Shown piece after piece: positions 42,901 to 51,749 of a stretch of DNA of 64,000 nucleotides; within the stretch, counting starts at the first letter, position 1; each line of letters starts with the position of its first letter. This stretch comes from Oscillospiraceae bacterium MB08-C2-2 (lineage in GTDB: Bacteria > Bacillota > Clostridia > Oscillospirales > Ruminococcaceae): contig CP141729.1 of assembly GCA_035621215.1 (NCBI GenBank), positions 2,688,944 through 2,752,943 of the forward strand. Reading direction: 5' to 3'. A program made the position numbers and the translations under genes. The notes beneath the pieces are model-generated. The model was given only the letters and a program-made list of their open reading frames with translations, searched no databases and was not told the origin of the DNA.

Positions 42901-45582
42901 TATCGGGCACAGGTGGTGGCCACCGGCCTTACCGGCTCCGGAACTGCGAACCAAACCAACACCGCGTATGCTCTTATTAAGGAAACATATGACTCCTATG
43001 GTGTGGTGCAGGGCACAGGCCCCGAGAACGACAGTGGCTCCGGCATTGATCAAGATAACGATACTAAATCGCGGGTCAAGAGCACTGCCGCTGTTAAAAT
43101 TCTCTATGGCTCTGAACATGTGGGAGATATTGCTAAGAAGGTAAATAGCGCTTCCATACTGGTCAGCTCAGGCGGAACTCTTCAGCGTACCTACACGGTC
43201 GAAATTCAAAACACGGGCCGCAAAGATTTTACTGTCAACCATTTGGTGGATTTACTCCCCAAATTTGAAACACTGGATGGTGGGGTTAGCGTTGCTTATC
43301 AAACACAGGATGGACGCCCTGCCACTCTCAGTGCTAGTGCCGATCAAGGCGGTAGTCGTCTTACAATTACCCCCGGAACAGAGGGCCTGGTTATTCATTC
43401 GGGAGAAACGGTAAAGCTCTCCTACAAGGTTAAAATTGATCACAATGGAGCTTTAGCGGCCATTCATCAATCTAAATATGGCAATTCCAATGTGATTGAT
43501 GATGTCAACAAGGTTGCTATGTATGTTCGTGAGGAGACTTTTATTCTCAAGAACGGCGCTGTTGGTCAGGTTCATTCAGATAACGGTTCCGATGACTGGG
43601 ATGACAATCTGTCGACTGCTGCACGTTATCAGGCACAGGTTAATGTAAAGCTGACAGCCAATCTGCCCGGCCCCATGGTGGATATTAAAGCGCAAACCAT
43701 TACCTCCAATGCGGGCACTGGGTCGGAAACTTTCCACGATTACTCTACCGCTGATACCGTTACTCCCGGTGACACAGTGGGTTGGAAGATCACGGTTGGT
43801 AATTCCTATGAAACACGTGCCGCTGACTTGCAGCCGGGTGCCAAGCTGGTTGTGGTATTGCCTGCGGGTATGACTTTTAAAGGCTATGAAGGCGGGCAAA
43901 GACCCTCCTACTTGGATGCAGAGGCTATAACCAGCCATAACGGCACACAGGTTATTACCTGGAATGTCAACAAGCTTTTGAAGGGCGGCGTTGACAACGA
44001 TACCTTCCGTATTAAGGTGGGAACCTCCGTTAATGACTATACCAGCTACACAGCCCACGCCTATCTGATTCCGGCCGACGGTGATGTATTCTTGGATTCC
44101 ATGGTTAAAGGTACCGGGGATTATAAAGGCACCACCTACGACTATGAGCCTGAAAGGCTGGATATGGCCGGCATCAGCGGAGAAGCGGGCACCAAGCACT
44201 TGGTGCACAGCTATGATTCTCTCAATGCCTACGGTGAGATTGCGGTTTCTTCCAAAATTACCGTTTCCAATTCCAATGCTACACCGCCCTCTGCCAACAG
44301 TACGGATAGCACCCGTGTGATTCAGCTGGCGGATAAAACAGATACCTTTACCTATACATTGGAAGTGAAAAATGAGAGAGCCGGGTCTTCCTTTAGGAAT
44401 CTGGTATTGATCAACCGCCTGCCTTCCGTTGGGGATGGCGGTTCGGTGGTTTCCACCAGCCCCAGAGGCAGCAAGGCAGATGTTCGCCTGACAGATGGAA
44501 CCATTGCGGTTAAAATCGATGGTATGCCCTTGCAGCCTAATCAGTACACTGTGGAATACTACATTGGCACTGACGGAGCGACTAAAGCCTTTACTGCTTC
44601 AGATTGGGCCGGAGACTCTGCAGGTTATTGGAAAGCAAATCCGACACAGCAGGAATATGGGCAGGCAACAGCCTTCCGCATTAAGCTTGCAGATGGTGTC
44701 GTGCTCTCCGGCAACCAGACCCTGACCGCAGAATATGAGGCCAACTTCCCAGATTACGAGCAGAATCTGGCAGTTGCCTACAATTCCTTTGGGTTTAGTT
44801 TCCTGAGCAAGATTGACAGAAGAGACATTCGCCTTACTCCCGAGCCAATCAAGGTGGGCGTTTGTGCGGAGGTTCCTGAGTTTATGCTGGGGCTTAAGAA
44901 GATTGTAAATCTTAAAAGCACCTTGCAGCCTAAGGATTATACCTTTACCTTCCGTGTGGTGGGAGCTCGGCCCGGTGCAAGTGAAAAGCTCTTTAACGAG
45001 ACCTTTGAGATGAACGTTTCTCTGCAAAATGGGGTTTGGGAGAGCAATCGTATTCTAAGCTCCTACGAATACCCCGGTCTGCGCCCGGATTTGGAGTATA
45101 TTATAACGGAAATCAATGTAGAGAGCTTAACGGGTAAATATACGGTGGCAGATACATATCCTGCCCAAGTAGGGGGGATGATGGTTTATACTATCACAAA
45201 TACCCCTGAGCCGGATAATAATGGAGGCGGTGAAGAAAGCTCTTCCAGCAGCTCTGGCTCTTCCAGTAGTTCGAGCAGCTCCAGCAATTCGAGCAGTTCC
45301 AGTAGCTCCACGCCCACTTACAGCAGTAGGGATCGTGACACAGAGTATGAATCCAAAGGACGCTGGGAAACTCCTGATGACACGGAGCTCGTGACCATCA
45401 CCGACGGTCTGGTGCCTTTGGCTCCCGGTTTGGTGACCATCATTGATGAGGGCGTTCCCCTTGGGAATCTGCCTCGCACCGGTGGGCAGTCTGCCACCCG
45501 AAATACCAGCTGCTTCAACGCAGGTATGATGCTGATGGGTGCTGCCGCTATCGGTGAGAAAAAGGAAGACGAAGAGGCATAA
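39946..45582 (+). CDS. Large LPXTG-type surface protein with repeated DUF11-like domains
   Basis: 1878 residues. Signal peptide to about residue 45 (VLSMLLAVLLITGQVAYAVE), an acidic segment with LGLSxDD-like repeats (residues 50-85), a unique N-terminal region, then about five DUF11/isopeptide-type Ig-like modules beginning near residues 684, 877, 1060, 1243 and 1461 (each with a PGD/DGD turn and a FTITINNS-type strand). A collagen-like Gly-Pro insert lies near 838-857, a Spy0128/Cna-B-like domain at about 1647-1755, a poly-Ser linker at 1765-1790 and LPRTG at 1842-1846. The hydrophobic tail is short and ends acidic (EKKEDEEA), atypical for a sortase signal. ATG follows GAAGGAGAAGG. Likely an adhesin or pilus-like stalk; ligand unknown. 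Confidence 0.85.
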   Translation: MKKIFVCAAKQKLGGSKGYFVRVLSMLLAVLLITGQVAYAVENTVSEEGMALGLSIDDEPSLGESDDDIPLGLSDNDALAELKSKITEFVLGLNCEASKDYLAERSTDDQLYVYSGSQVTAKASFSFADANGAVVIEGGDLAVRFTLHKINASDLSWGQNEGLAYQIGGADAADGDPDVDAEHTYVWVTWTKDFNPGSGQTVSLKMCPSANGVTPSGTSYPVEAQLFFQGKVVGGLVSDSEIVAVAPYFDWNAVSTNPQYLKNNVAADIPKTAGIPTLTLGRETDIPTFSFVYEAGSQHAGKTTGLVYGEKIVYEDTFAVPVDENGMPQILFTKEMIQAPNSDTELIASVLEAKTVEGVDYVTKFSVSLKSTDAESANKLAFQIAGAKVGGEIEYVGGTATLSLKSTVAASTGSMGSVTPLVAYETDEDGTTSKEKKTLYNDASVTQVDFVVTTSIETGSETENNGFKKSITNIGSTNTNGTTGELSGFATNEVVYKLDSFKNMQEGPLDSLTITDAVYDAVSNPGGYKLEEIVPIRLTTGQYIWDGATPAEQSKRYKITIGYSGGLSDTVIYRKFNEANATNVLSNSNKIVSIVYDFAIGSGNDGLDKVPMGFRPTGNAPTITYRVLDQDGEMDEQANPIYMKNTAKLDYQYTLKDVLQNHSLPSEAVFRYREIPTVDVSNNKKVENLTTKNATKFKPGDILRFTITINNSDVNNKTWGKILVEDTYSDNLKPYHGILPDGTAADANQTSHMKLTVIGTSWNQKETPYPALLPQPNGVKFDAGKHLITVETSGGLGKSGTITLTYVMQVQTVDGEGQQYIHNSYKASAYIWQPGETGTGGPGGPEGPGGPGGPGDQRVEIPGGNFGHTVDKGSLKPMVSIVKTVNTVGGTDPQALRDGDQVGFKVTVRREVGMGTGTITLKNLVDDLSSYLNYVPFDAEKDSLTFNHNPITDFTFAQASSGSKRLYLKLNTPTVMEEGDILEFSYRAQVVATGLTGSGTANQTNTAYALIKETYDSYGVVQGTGPENDSGSGIDQDNDTKSRVKSTAAVKILYGSEHVGDIAKKVNSASILVSSGGTLQRTYTVEIQNTGRKDFTVNHLVDLLPKFETLDGGVSVAYQTQDGRPATLSASADQGGSRLTITPGTEGLVIHSGETVKLSYKVKIDHNGALAAIHQSKYGNSNVIDDVNKVAMYVREETFILKNGAVGQVHSDNGSDDWDDNLSTAARYQAQVNVKLTANLPGPMVDIKAQTITSNAGTGSETFHDYSTADTVTPGDTVGWKITVGNSYETRAADLQPGAKLVVVLPAGMTFKGYEGGQRPSYLDAEAITSHNGTQVITWNVNKLLKGGVDNDTFRIKVGTSVNDYTSYTAHAYLIPADGDVFLDSMVKGTGDYKGTTYDYEPERLDMAGISGEAGTKHLVHSYDSLNAYGEIAVSSKITVSNSNATPPSANSTDSTRVIQLADKTDTFTYTLEVKNERAGSSFRNLVLINRLPSVGDGGSVVSTSPRGSKADVRLTDGTIAVKIDGMPLQPNQYTVEYYIGTDGATKAFTASDWAGDSAGYWKANPTQQEYGQATAFRIKLADGVVLSGNQTLTAEYEANFPDYEQNLAVAYNSFGFSFLSKIDRRDIRLTPEPIKVGVCAEVPEFMLGLKKIVNLKSTLQPKDYTFTFRVVGARPGASEKLFNETFEMNVSLQNGVWESNRILSSYEYPGLRPDLEYIITEINVESLTGKYTVADTYPAQVGGMMVYTITNTPEPDNNGGGEESSSSSSGSSSSSSSSSNSSSSSSSTPTYSSRDRDTEYESKGRWETPDDTELVTITDGLVPLAPGLVTIIDEGVPLGNLPRTGGQSATRNTSCFNAGMMLMGAAAIGEKKEDEEA

Positions 45583-45620
45583 AGTGTCTGCGTTGGATTA
45601 AAACAAAGAACCTATACGAA

Positions 45621-45656
45621 AAAACAGCCTTCCGCCAAAATCGGGAGGCTGTTTTC
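45621..45656 (+). terminator. Surface protein terminator
   Basis: A 14-bp stem (45621-45634 with 45642-45655, one wobble pair) ending in TTTTC, 39 bp past the stop. Confidence 0.8.
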
Positions 45657-45681
45657 TGTGAAAAAAGAAATTCAAAAGCAT

Positions 45682-45710
45682 TTTCAAAACAAATGTGTGT
45701 GTGTTATACT
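45682..45710 (+). promoter_or_regulatory. Possible AEC transporter promoter
   Basis: TTTCAA (45682-45687), 17-bp spacer, TATACT (45705-45710). Weak -35, but the position agrees with the GTG start at 45775. Confidence 0.4.
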
Positions 45711-45774
45711 GATTCGTGAAATCGCCGGGTGCGCCCACCGGTTTCGAAAAAAGAAAGGCAGGGTGGGGGAATCG

Positions 45775-46713
45775 GTGGAAAATTTTCTGTTGTCGGTGCG
45801 GGTGGTGCTGCCACTGTTTTTGTTGATGATGTTGGGGTATTTCTTGCGAAAATGGAAGTTCTGGGATGTACATACCATGGAGCAGCTCAACAAAATTACC
45901 TTTAAGATATTTTTGCCTGCTTTGCTCTTTATGAATATCTATGACAGCGATCTGGACGATCTTTTTAACCCTCGGCTGCTGGGCTTTGGAGTTATCTCAG
46001 TGCTGGCCATCTTTACGCTGGCTGTTCTGGCGGTGATGTTGCTGGAAAAGGATAATAAAAAGCGTGGCGTTTTGATTCAGGGGATTTTTCGCTCCAATTT
46101 TATCTTATTTGGAATGCCGGTGGCTATTTCCATTTATGGGGAAGGGAATTTAGGCTCCAGTTCCATTTTATATGCCACCACAGTGCCGCTTTTCAATGTT
46201 TTGGCGGTGGTTACCTTGGAGGTTTTCTGCGGCACCAAGGTCAATGTAGCCAAAACCCTGAAGGGGGTCGTTGCCAATCCTTTGATTATCAGTTCCCTTC
46301 TCGGGATGGCCATGCTGCTTTTGCGTATTCCCATTCCTGTGGCCGTTCATTCGGCACTGCGGGATGTTTCCCGGCTGGCAACACCGCTGGCGTTGGCACT
46401 GCTGGGTGGCCTGTTTGATTTTTCCAGTGCCAGAGGCAACCTCAAGCAGTTGATTATTGGAGTGGGGGGGAGGCTGCTGGTGATCCCGGCTATTTGTCTG
46501 CCCATTGCCATTTCTATGGGCTTCCGGGATGTGGAGCTGGTATCTCTGCTGACTTTGTTCAGCGCTCCAACAGCGGTTTCTTCCTTCACTATGGCCAAGC
46601 AGGCGGGGGGAGACAGCCGCCTTGCGGCTCAGCTTGTGGTTTTTGGAACAGCCTTTTCAGTCCTCACTGTGTTTATGTGGATATTCCTCACCAAGCAGGG
46701 CGGATACTTTTAA
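45775..46713 (+). CDS. AEC (auxin efflux carrier) family transporter
   Basis: A 312-residue membrane protein with about ten hydrophobic segments in two halves, as in bacterial AEC/MdcF carriers of organic acids and amino acids: VLPLFLLMMLGYFLRKWKF at the N-terminus, FRSNFILFGMP in the middle and SAPTAVSSFTMAKQAGGD near the end. The GTG at 45775 with GGGGGA upstream is preferred; the longer frame from 45658 begins within the preceding terminator. Substrate unknown. Confidence 0.85.
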   Translation: MENFLLSVRVVLPLFLLMMLGYFLRKWKFWDVHTMEQLNKITFKIFLPALLFMNIYDSDLDDLFNPRLLGFGVISVLAIFTLAVLAVMLLEKDNKKRGVLIQGIFRSNFILFGMPVAISIYGEGNLGSSSILYATTVPLFNVLAVVTLEVFCGTKVNVAKTLKGVVANPLIISSLLGMAMLLLRIPIPVAVHSALRDVSRLATPLALALLGGLFDFSSARGNLKQLIIGVGGRLLVIPAICLPIAISMGFRDVELVSLLTLFSAPTAVSSFTMAKQAGGDSRLAAQLVVFGTAFSVLTVFMWIFLTKQGGYF

Positions 46714-46753
46714 AAGGCGGAAAAATTTAAACGTTCAGCATTTATTGCAATAA

Positions 46754-46785
46754 AAAAGGAGAAGCGGTCATCCGCTTCTCCTTTT
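46754..46785. terminator. Bidirectional terminator
   Basis: A perfect 14-bp stem (46754-46767 with 46772-46785) and TCAT loop between convergent genes; T runs on both strands, longer for the minus strand (46757-46752). Confidence 0.88.
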
Positions 46786-46801
46786 GATGGTTTTTGAGGG
46801 C

Positions 46802-47101
46802 TTATTCCACTTCCATATCCATGGAGGTGCGGCCGATGGCATAGGTATGCACCACGGCTTTGAGTTTTAAATGCTCGGGATGGGTCTGGTAGGCGGCTTC
46901 GGCTTCTTTGCTCTCAAACTCGGAATAGAGAGCCAGATCGTATTCGCCTTCCTTGTAGTTAAAACCGATTTCCAAGTGCAGAAGTCCGGGAATTTTCGGA
47001 GCCATGGCATAAGCTGTGGCTTTGATTTCCTCCCCGGCCTGCTGCTTGGTGCGCCCGTTTACGCCATCCTGAATTGTCCATAATACAATGTGTCGAATCA
47101 T
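46802..47101 (-). CDS. Dabb-domain (stress-responsive A/B barrel) protein
   Basis: A 99-residue dimeric alpha/beta barrel protein: MIRHIVLWTIQDGVNGRTK at the start, IPGLLHLEIGFN, and YDLALYSEFESKEAEAAYQTHPEHLKLK are characteristic. The domain is found in stress proteins and some cyclases; in small stand-alone form the role is usually unknown. ATG at 47101 with AAGGGG upstream; the longer frame overlaps comM. Confidence 0.88.
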   Translation of the reverse strand: MIRHIVLWTIQDGVNGRTKQQAGEEIKATAYAMAPKIPGLLHLEIGFNYKEGEYDLALYSEFESKEAEAAYQTHPEHLKLKAVVHTYAIGRTSMDMEVE

Positions 47102-47175
47102 ATTGCTGTTCCAACCCCTTCTTTTGAATGTATAATAAAGTTGCTTAGTTAAAGCCAATAGAAAGCATCGCATTG

Positions 47176-48717
47176 CTATTGTGCGCGGCCCTGCCCCCAA
47201 TATTTGCGATCGAGACTGCGGTATTGAATGGCCTCGGAGATATGCGTGGTGTCAATGGTATCGCTGGCATCCAAATCGGCGATGGTTCGGGCGGTTTTCA
47301 TAATCCGGTCATAGCCTCTTGCAGAAAGCCCCAGCCTTTCAAAAGCCGTTTTAAGCAGGCCGGAGGCCGCTGGGGTCATGGTGCAGTACCGCTGAAGCAG
47401 AGCCGGTGTCAGGGCGGCGTTGGAGGTTATGCCATCCTCCGCATAGCGGGCATTCTGGCGTTCTTTAGCCGCAATCACACGACTGCGCAGGGTGGCGGAA
47501 TCCTCGCCCCCACGCCGAGAGGTGATTTGCTCGTATTTTACAGGCAGAACTTCCACATGCAGATCAATCCGATCCAGCAGGGGGCCGGAGATTTTGCCCA
47601 GATAGCGGGAGATAGCGGCGGGGGCACAGGTGCATTCCCGTTCAGGGTGGCCGAAATAGCCGCAGGGGCAGGGGTTCATGGCCCCCACCAGCATAAAGCG
47701 ACTGGGGTATGTGATGCGGTGGCGTACCCGTGAAATGGTGATTTCTCCATCCTCCAAAGGCTGACGCAAAGTTTCCAGAGAAGCTTTAGGGAATTCCGGC
47801 AGCTCGTCCAAAAATAAAACACCGTGATGGGCGAGAGAGATATCGCCGGGTTTTGGAGAAGGGCCTCCGCCGGTGAGCGCCGCTCCCGATACAGAATGGT
47901 GTGGTGAGCGGAAAGGGCGGCTTGTCATCAAAGAAGCACCAGGCCCCAGCAAGCCGGAGACAGAATGCAGCTTGGTAATTTCAATGGCTTCTTCCCGAGT
48001 CATAGGTGGCAGAATGGAGGGGAGGCGCTTAGCCAGCATACTCTTGCCGGTACCGGGAGGCCCGATAAACAACAGGTTATGACCGCCTGCCGCTGCAATT
48101 TCCATGGCTCTTTTAGCCTGTTCCTGCCCCTTGACCTCCCGCAGATCGGGTAAAGGAGGCCCCGGGGGAGGTGGGGTATGCTCGATTTGAGCGACACTTT
48201 CCAGTGGGCTTTGGCCTGTGAGAAAAGTGAGCACCTCCCGCACATGGCTTGCCGCCAGCACCGGTATATCGGTGACCACCGCCGCCTCAGCGGCATTCTG
48301 CCGGGGAATAATCACCCTTTCGGCGCCTAAAGAGCCGGCATCCAGCACCATGGGCAAAACACCGTCAATGCCCCGGATTTCCCCGCTGAGGCTGATTTCC
48401 CCCAAGACAGCGGTTTTGCCAAAATCAAAGTGCTCGTAGCCGCTGGCGGAAATAAGCGCCAGCAAAATGGGCAAATCATAAATGGAGCCCTGCTTGCGCA
48501 AATCGGCGGGGGCCAGATTGGCCACGATTTTAGCACTGGGGAAGGGATACCCCAGATTTTGAAGAGCCGATTTTACCCGATCCCGGGATTCGCGGACTGT
48601 TGCATCGGGCAGGCCTACAATATCGAAGGCGGGCAGACCCTTGCGGGAATCCACCTCCACCGAGACCAGATAAGGCTGGATTCCTGTAAGCCCCAGACTG
48701 AGCACCGATGCATACAT
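47176..48717 (-). CDS. comM: YifB/ComM family Mg-chelatase-like AAA+ ATPase
   Basis: 513 residues. N-terminal Lon-protease-like fold (SVLSLGLTGIQPYLVSVEVD ... FDIVGLPDATVRESRDRV), AAA+ core with Walker A GPPGTGKSM and the VLFLDELPEF Walker B, and a C-terminal helical domain containing the cysteines of MNPCPCGYFGHPERECTC. ComM promotes branch migration during natural transformation in other bacteria; here comEC is also present. AAAGGAGC precedes the ATG at 48717. Divergent promoter with the phosphoglucomutase. Confidence 0.93.
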   Translation of the reverse strand: MYASVLSLGLTGIQPYLVSVEVDSRKGLPAFDIVGLPDATVRESRDRVKSALQNLGYPFPSAKIVANLAPADLRKQGSIYDLPILLALISASGYEHFDFGKTAVLGEISLSGEIRGIDGVLPMVLDAGSLGAERVIIPRQNAAEAAVVTDIPVLAASHVREVLTFLTGQSPLESVAQIEHTPPPPGPPLPDLREVKGQEQAKRAMEIAAAGGHNLLFIGPPGTGKSMLAKRLPSILPPMTREEAIEITKLHSVSGLLGPGASLMTSRPFRSPHHSVSGAALTGGGPSPKPGDISLAHHGVLFLDELPEFPKASLETLRQPLEDGEITISRVRHRITYPSRFMLVGAMNPCPCGYFGHPERECTCAPAAISRYLGKISGPLLDRIDLHVEVLPVKYEQITSRRGGEDSATLRSRVIAAKERQNARYAEDGITSNAALTPALLQRYCTMTPAASGLLKTAFERLGLSARGYDRIMKTARTIADLDASDTIDTTHISEAIQYRSLDRKYWGQGRAQ

Positions 48718-48767
48718 GCTGTCAGCTCCTTTTAGTCGACCGGATTCCGGCCTTTCTGTCATTTTCC

Positions 48768-48796
48768 ATTATACAAAATTTGAGGGACATTTACAA
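48768..48796 (-). promoter_or_regulatory. comM promoter
   Basis: Minus strand TTGTAA (48796-48791), 17-bp spacer, TATAAT (48773-48768). Confidence 0.7.
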
Positions 48797-48813
48797 CCGG
48801 CCCACCCCAGTCA

Positions 48814-48850
48814 TTGACAAACAATTCCATTAAATAGTATTATTAAATGG
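48814..48850 (+). promoter_or_regulatory. Phosphoglucomutase promoter with palindromic core
   Basis: TTGACA (48814-48819), 18-bp spacer, TATTAT (48838-48843). An imperfect palindrome of two 10-bp arms (48827-48836 and 48841-48850, 9 of 10 matching) is centred on the -10 box and could be an operator. Confidence 0.55.
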
Positions 48851-48976
48851 TATAATAGAAGTCAGTTTCAAAAGCTCAGGCAAAGGCTTTGCGGGCAAGC
48901 TCAATCGGCTCTTGGAGCAAAAAAATTAAACGTTTAACCAGATGGTTGCGATAGAAACAGGAAGGAGTTCAGGCTT

Positions 48977-50683
48977 ATGACCGTGCAGGAACTTTATGAA
49001 CAATGGCTATCCCATGTTGGGCAGGAGGAAAAACAGGAGCTGCTCTCCATTGCGGAAAATCAAGAGGAAATCAGCGATCGGTTTTACCGGGGCTTGGAAT
49101 TCGGCACAGGCGGTATGCGGGGTGTCTTAGGCATCGGCAGCAATCGAATGAATATTTATACCGTAGGCAGAGCAACCCAAGGCTTTGCCAATTATCTCAA
49201 AAAACGCTGCGAGGGGCAGCCCTCCATTGCCATTGCTTATGACAGCCGCAATAAATCCCGGCTGTTTGCAGAGGTAACAGCCTGTGTGATGGCGGCCAAC
49301 GGCATTACAGCGCATATTTATGAGGAGCTGATGCCCACTCCCTCTCTTTCCTACGCTGTTCGTGAGCTGGGCTGTGATGCCGGTGTGGTGGTCACTGCCA
49401 GCCACAATCCTGCTCGATACAACGGCTACAAGGCTTATGGAAGCGATGGCTCCCAGATTCCCCCCGAAACGGCGGATGAGGTCTTGGCCGAGATGGAAAA
49501 AACCGACTACTTTGCCGAGGTTAAAAAGCTGGATTTTCAGCAGGGGTTGGATCAGGGCCTGATTCACTGGATACCTCAGTCTCTCATCGACCAGTATATT
49601 GACCGGGTTATGCAGGAATCGGTTACCCCCGGAATCTGCAAGGATGCGGGCCTTAAAGTGGTTTATACCCCTCTCAATGGTGCAGGAAACCGTTGTGTGC
49701 GCCGCGTGCTGGAAAAAGCCGGTGTGGAGCATGTGACAGTGGTGCCCGAGCAGGAGCTGCCGGACGGCAACTTCCCCACCTGCCCTTATCCCAACCCGGA
49801 GATTCCGCAGGCCTTGGAGCTGGCTTTGGCCTTGTGCCGTAAGGAAGAAGCTGACCTGTTGCTGGCCACCGATCCGGATTGCGACCGGGTGGCGGTTTCG
49901 GTGCGGGATAGCGGGCAGTACTATTCCATTTCCGGCAATGAAATGGGTGTGCTTCTGTTGGATTACATCTGCAAGGCAAGGCTGGCCAAGGGCACAATGC
50001 CCCAAAACCCCGTAGCGGTCAAATCCATTGTATCCACCCGTCTGGCGCAGGCTGTGGCGGAAAAATACGGCGTAGCTATGGTCAATGTGCTCACCGGCTT
50101 TAAGTTTGTGGGCGAGGTCATTCTAGGGCTGGAACGCTTGGGCGAGGAGCAGCGGTTCATCTTTGGCTTTGAGGAAAGCTGCGGCTATCTTTCCGGCGGC
50201 TATGTCCGGGATAAGGATGCGGTCAACGCCTCACTTCTGGCCGTGGAGATGGCAGCCTATTATAAGAGGGAAGGCTTGACCCTGTGGCAGGTGCTGAATG
50301 GTATCTTTGCTGAGCTTGGCTTTTACCGCAACACGGTTAAGAGCTATGAGTTTGAGGGCGAGGACGGTATGCACCGTATGTCCGGCATGATGACCTCCTT
50401 GCGGCAGTCGCCTCCGCAGGAAATTGGCGGCAGCTCCGTGGTGGCAGTCAGCGATTATTTCACCTCTTTGCGCCGGGAAAACGGCGGGGAAACCCCCATT
50501 GATCTGCCCAAATCCAATGTGCTGGAATACCAGCTGGCCGATGGATGCACCGTGATTGTGCGCCCATCCGGCACTGAGCCGAAAATAAAAATTTACTATT
50601 CCTTTGTGGCCGACAGCCCCGATAAGCTGGATGCACTGGAGACTGTCTATGTGAAAAGCGGTGCCGGTTTGCTGGGTGTATGA
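48977..50683 (+). CDS. pgcA: Phosphoglucomutase / phosphomannomutase family protein
   Basis: Interconverts hexose 1- and 6-phosphates. 568 residues of the alpha-D-phosphohexomutase family: sugar loop start FGTGGMRG, active Ser142 in TASHNP, metal loop DPDCDR, sugar-specificity loop GFEESCGY and phosphate loop RPSGTEPKIK. Length and domain order match PgcA-type enzymes of Firmicutes, supplying glucose-1-phosphate for glycolipid and wall polymers. GGAAGGAG precedes the ATG. The symbol is by similarity. Confidence 0.93.
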   Translation: MTVQELYEQWLSHVGQEEKQELLSIAENQEEISDRFYRGLEFGTGGMRGVLGIGSNRMNIYTVGRATQGFANYLKKRCEGQPSIAIAYDSRNKSRLFAEVTACVMAANGITAHIYEELMPTPSLSYAVRELGCDAGVVVTASHNPARYNGYKAYGSDGSQIPPETADEVLAEMEKTDYFAEVKKLDFQQGLDQGLIHWIPQSLIDQYIDRVMQESVTPGICKDAGLKVVYTPLNGAGNRCVRRVLEKAGVEHVTVVPEQELPDGNFPTCPYPNPEIPQALELALALCRKEEADLLLATDPDCDRVAVSVRDSGQYYSISGNEMGVLLLDYICKARLAKGTMPQNPVAVKSIVSTRLAQAVAEKYGVAMVNVLTGFKFVGEVILGLERLGEEQRFIFGFEESCGYLSGGYVRDKDAVNASLLAVEMAAYYKREGLTLWQVLNGIFAELGFYRNTVKSYEFEGEDGMHRMSGMMTSLRQSPPQEIGGSSVVAVSDYFTSLRRENGGETPIDLPKSNVLEYQLADGCTVIVRPSGTEPKIKIYYSFVADSPDKLDALETVYVKSGAGLLGV

Positions 50684-50714
50684 ACCTTTTTATTGTTTTC
50701 TCCAAGAAAAATAC

Positions 50715-50743
50715 TTGCGTTTTTTGCCTTGTTGTGCTATAAT
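50715..50743 (+). promoter_or_regulatory. rpmE promoter
   Basis: TTGCGT (50715-50720), 17-bp spacer, TATAAT (50738-50743), 44 bp before the start codon. Confidence 0.8.
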
Positions 50744-50787
50744 CTTGCTGTTATATAGTTTTTGCGACTTGAAAGAGGTGAAGATAG

Positions 50788-50991
50788 ATGAAAGAGGGAA
50801 TTCATCCCAACTATAAAGCAACCACTGTTACATGCCATTGTGGTAATGTGATTGAAACAGGTTCAACCCGTGAAGATATCCGTGTTGAAATTTGTTCCAA
50901 GTGCCACCCCTTCTTTACAGGACGGCAAAAACTGGTGGACACCGGCGGCCGTGTGGATCGTTTCAAGAAACGCTTCAACTTGGACAAGTAA
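50788..50991 (+). CDS. rpmE: 50S ribosomal protein L31, zinc-binding form
   Basis: 67 residues, full length. Zinc ligands Cys16, Cys18, Cys36 and Cys39 (TCHCGN and [10 protein letters not shown]) identify the C+ form, which is used when zinc is sufficient; many genomes hold a C- paralogue elsewhere. AAAGAGGTGA precedes the ATG. Own promoter and terminator. Confidence 0.97.
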   Translation: MKEGIHPNYKATTVTCHCGNVIETGSTREDIRVEICSKCHPFFTGRQKLVDTGGRVDRFKKRFNLDK

Positions 50992-51020
50992 TTCTGGTGT
51001 ATTCTTCCAACAAAAACGAG

Positions 51021-51050
51021 AAGGCGGCGTTCGCAAGAACGGCGCCTTTT
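51021..51050 (+). terminator. rpmE terminator
   Basis: A 12-bp stem with one mismatch (51021-51032 with 51037-51048) ending in four T residues. Confidence 0.75.
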
Positions 51051-51125
51051 AGGTTATCGGGTTAACCGTAAGATATGGAAGAAAACCTTAATGCTTTGGG
51101 GCTGGCAGACAGAAGGAGGCCAACT

Positions 51126-51749
51126 GTGGAGGAATATACAACCATTTCGGCGGAGGCTGTCACCGAGTTTACAGAGCGCCGCTCCCGGTTTATCGGGGCG
51201 ATTGCGCCGGTTTCCACCCCGGAGGAGGCCATGGCCTACATTGCCTCTAAAAAGGAAGCCTACTGGGATGCCAGCCACAACTGCTCCGCCTATGTTTTGC
51301 GCCAGGGGCAGCTTCGTCGTTATTCCGATGATGGCGAGCCCCAAGGAACGGCAGGCATTCCCATTCTGGATGTGCTCCAAAAGGCGGGGCTTACCGATGT
51401 GGTGGCTGTGGTCACCCGGTATTTCGGGGGCATTTTGCTGGGAGCGGGGGGCCTTGTCCGGGCTTATTCCCAAGGAGCCTCGCAGGCTGTGGCGGCCGCA
51501 GAGTGGCTGACTATGACCCCAGCGGCTGTGGTGGAAATGTCCATGGATTATTCCCTGTATGGCAAGGTCTCTTACCTGCTGCCCCAATTGGAGGCTTCTG
51601 TTCTAGCCTCGGATTTTGGCGAAAGAGTGCGTTTGGAGGCGGTGATCCGCAAGGAGCGGCTTTCTTCGCTGGAAAAGCAGCTCAGTGAGGTATCCGCAGG
51701 GGTGATCGTGCCTCGGCTTATCGAAACTCGTTACCACGATTTTGGTTGA
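51126..51749 (+). CDS. YigZ/IMPACT family protein
   Basis: 207 residues. N-terminal IMPACT domain with FTERRSRFIGAIAPV, the DASHNCSAYVL segment and YFGGILLGAGGLVRAYSQGA, followed by a short ferredoxin-like DUF1949 domain. In eukaryotes IMPACT modulates translation control; bacterial YigZ role is not settled. The start is GTG at 51126, seven bases after AGAAGGAGG; an ATG at 51075 lies too close to the rpmE terminator. Confidence 0.9.
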   Translation: MEEYTTISAEAVTEFTERRSRFIGAIAPVSTPEEAMAYIASKKEAYWDASHNCSAYVLRQGQLRRYSDDGEPQGTAGIPILDVLQKAGLTDVVAVVTRYFGGILLGAGGLVRAYSQGASQAVAAAEWLTMTPAAVVEMSMDYSLYGKVSYLLPQLEASVLASDFGERVRLEAVIRKERLSSLEKQLSEVSAGVIVPRLIETRYHDFG

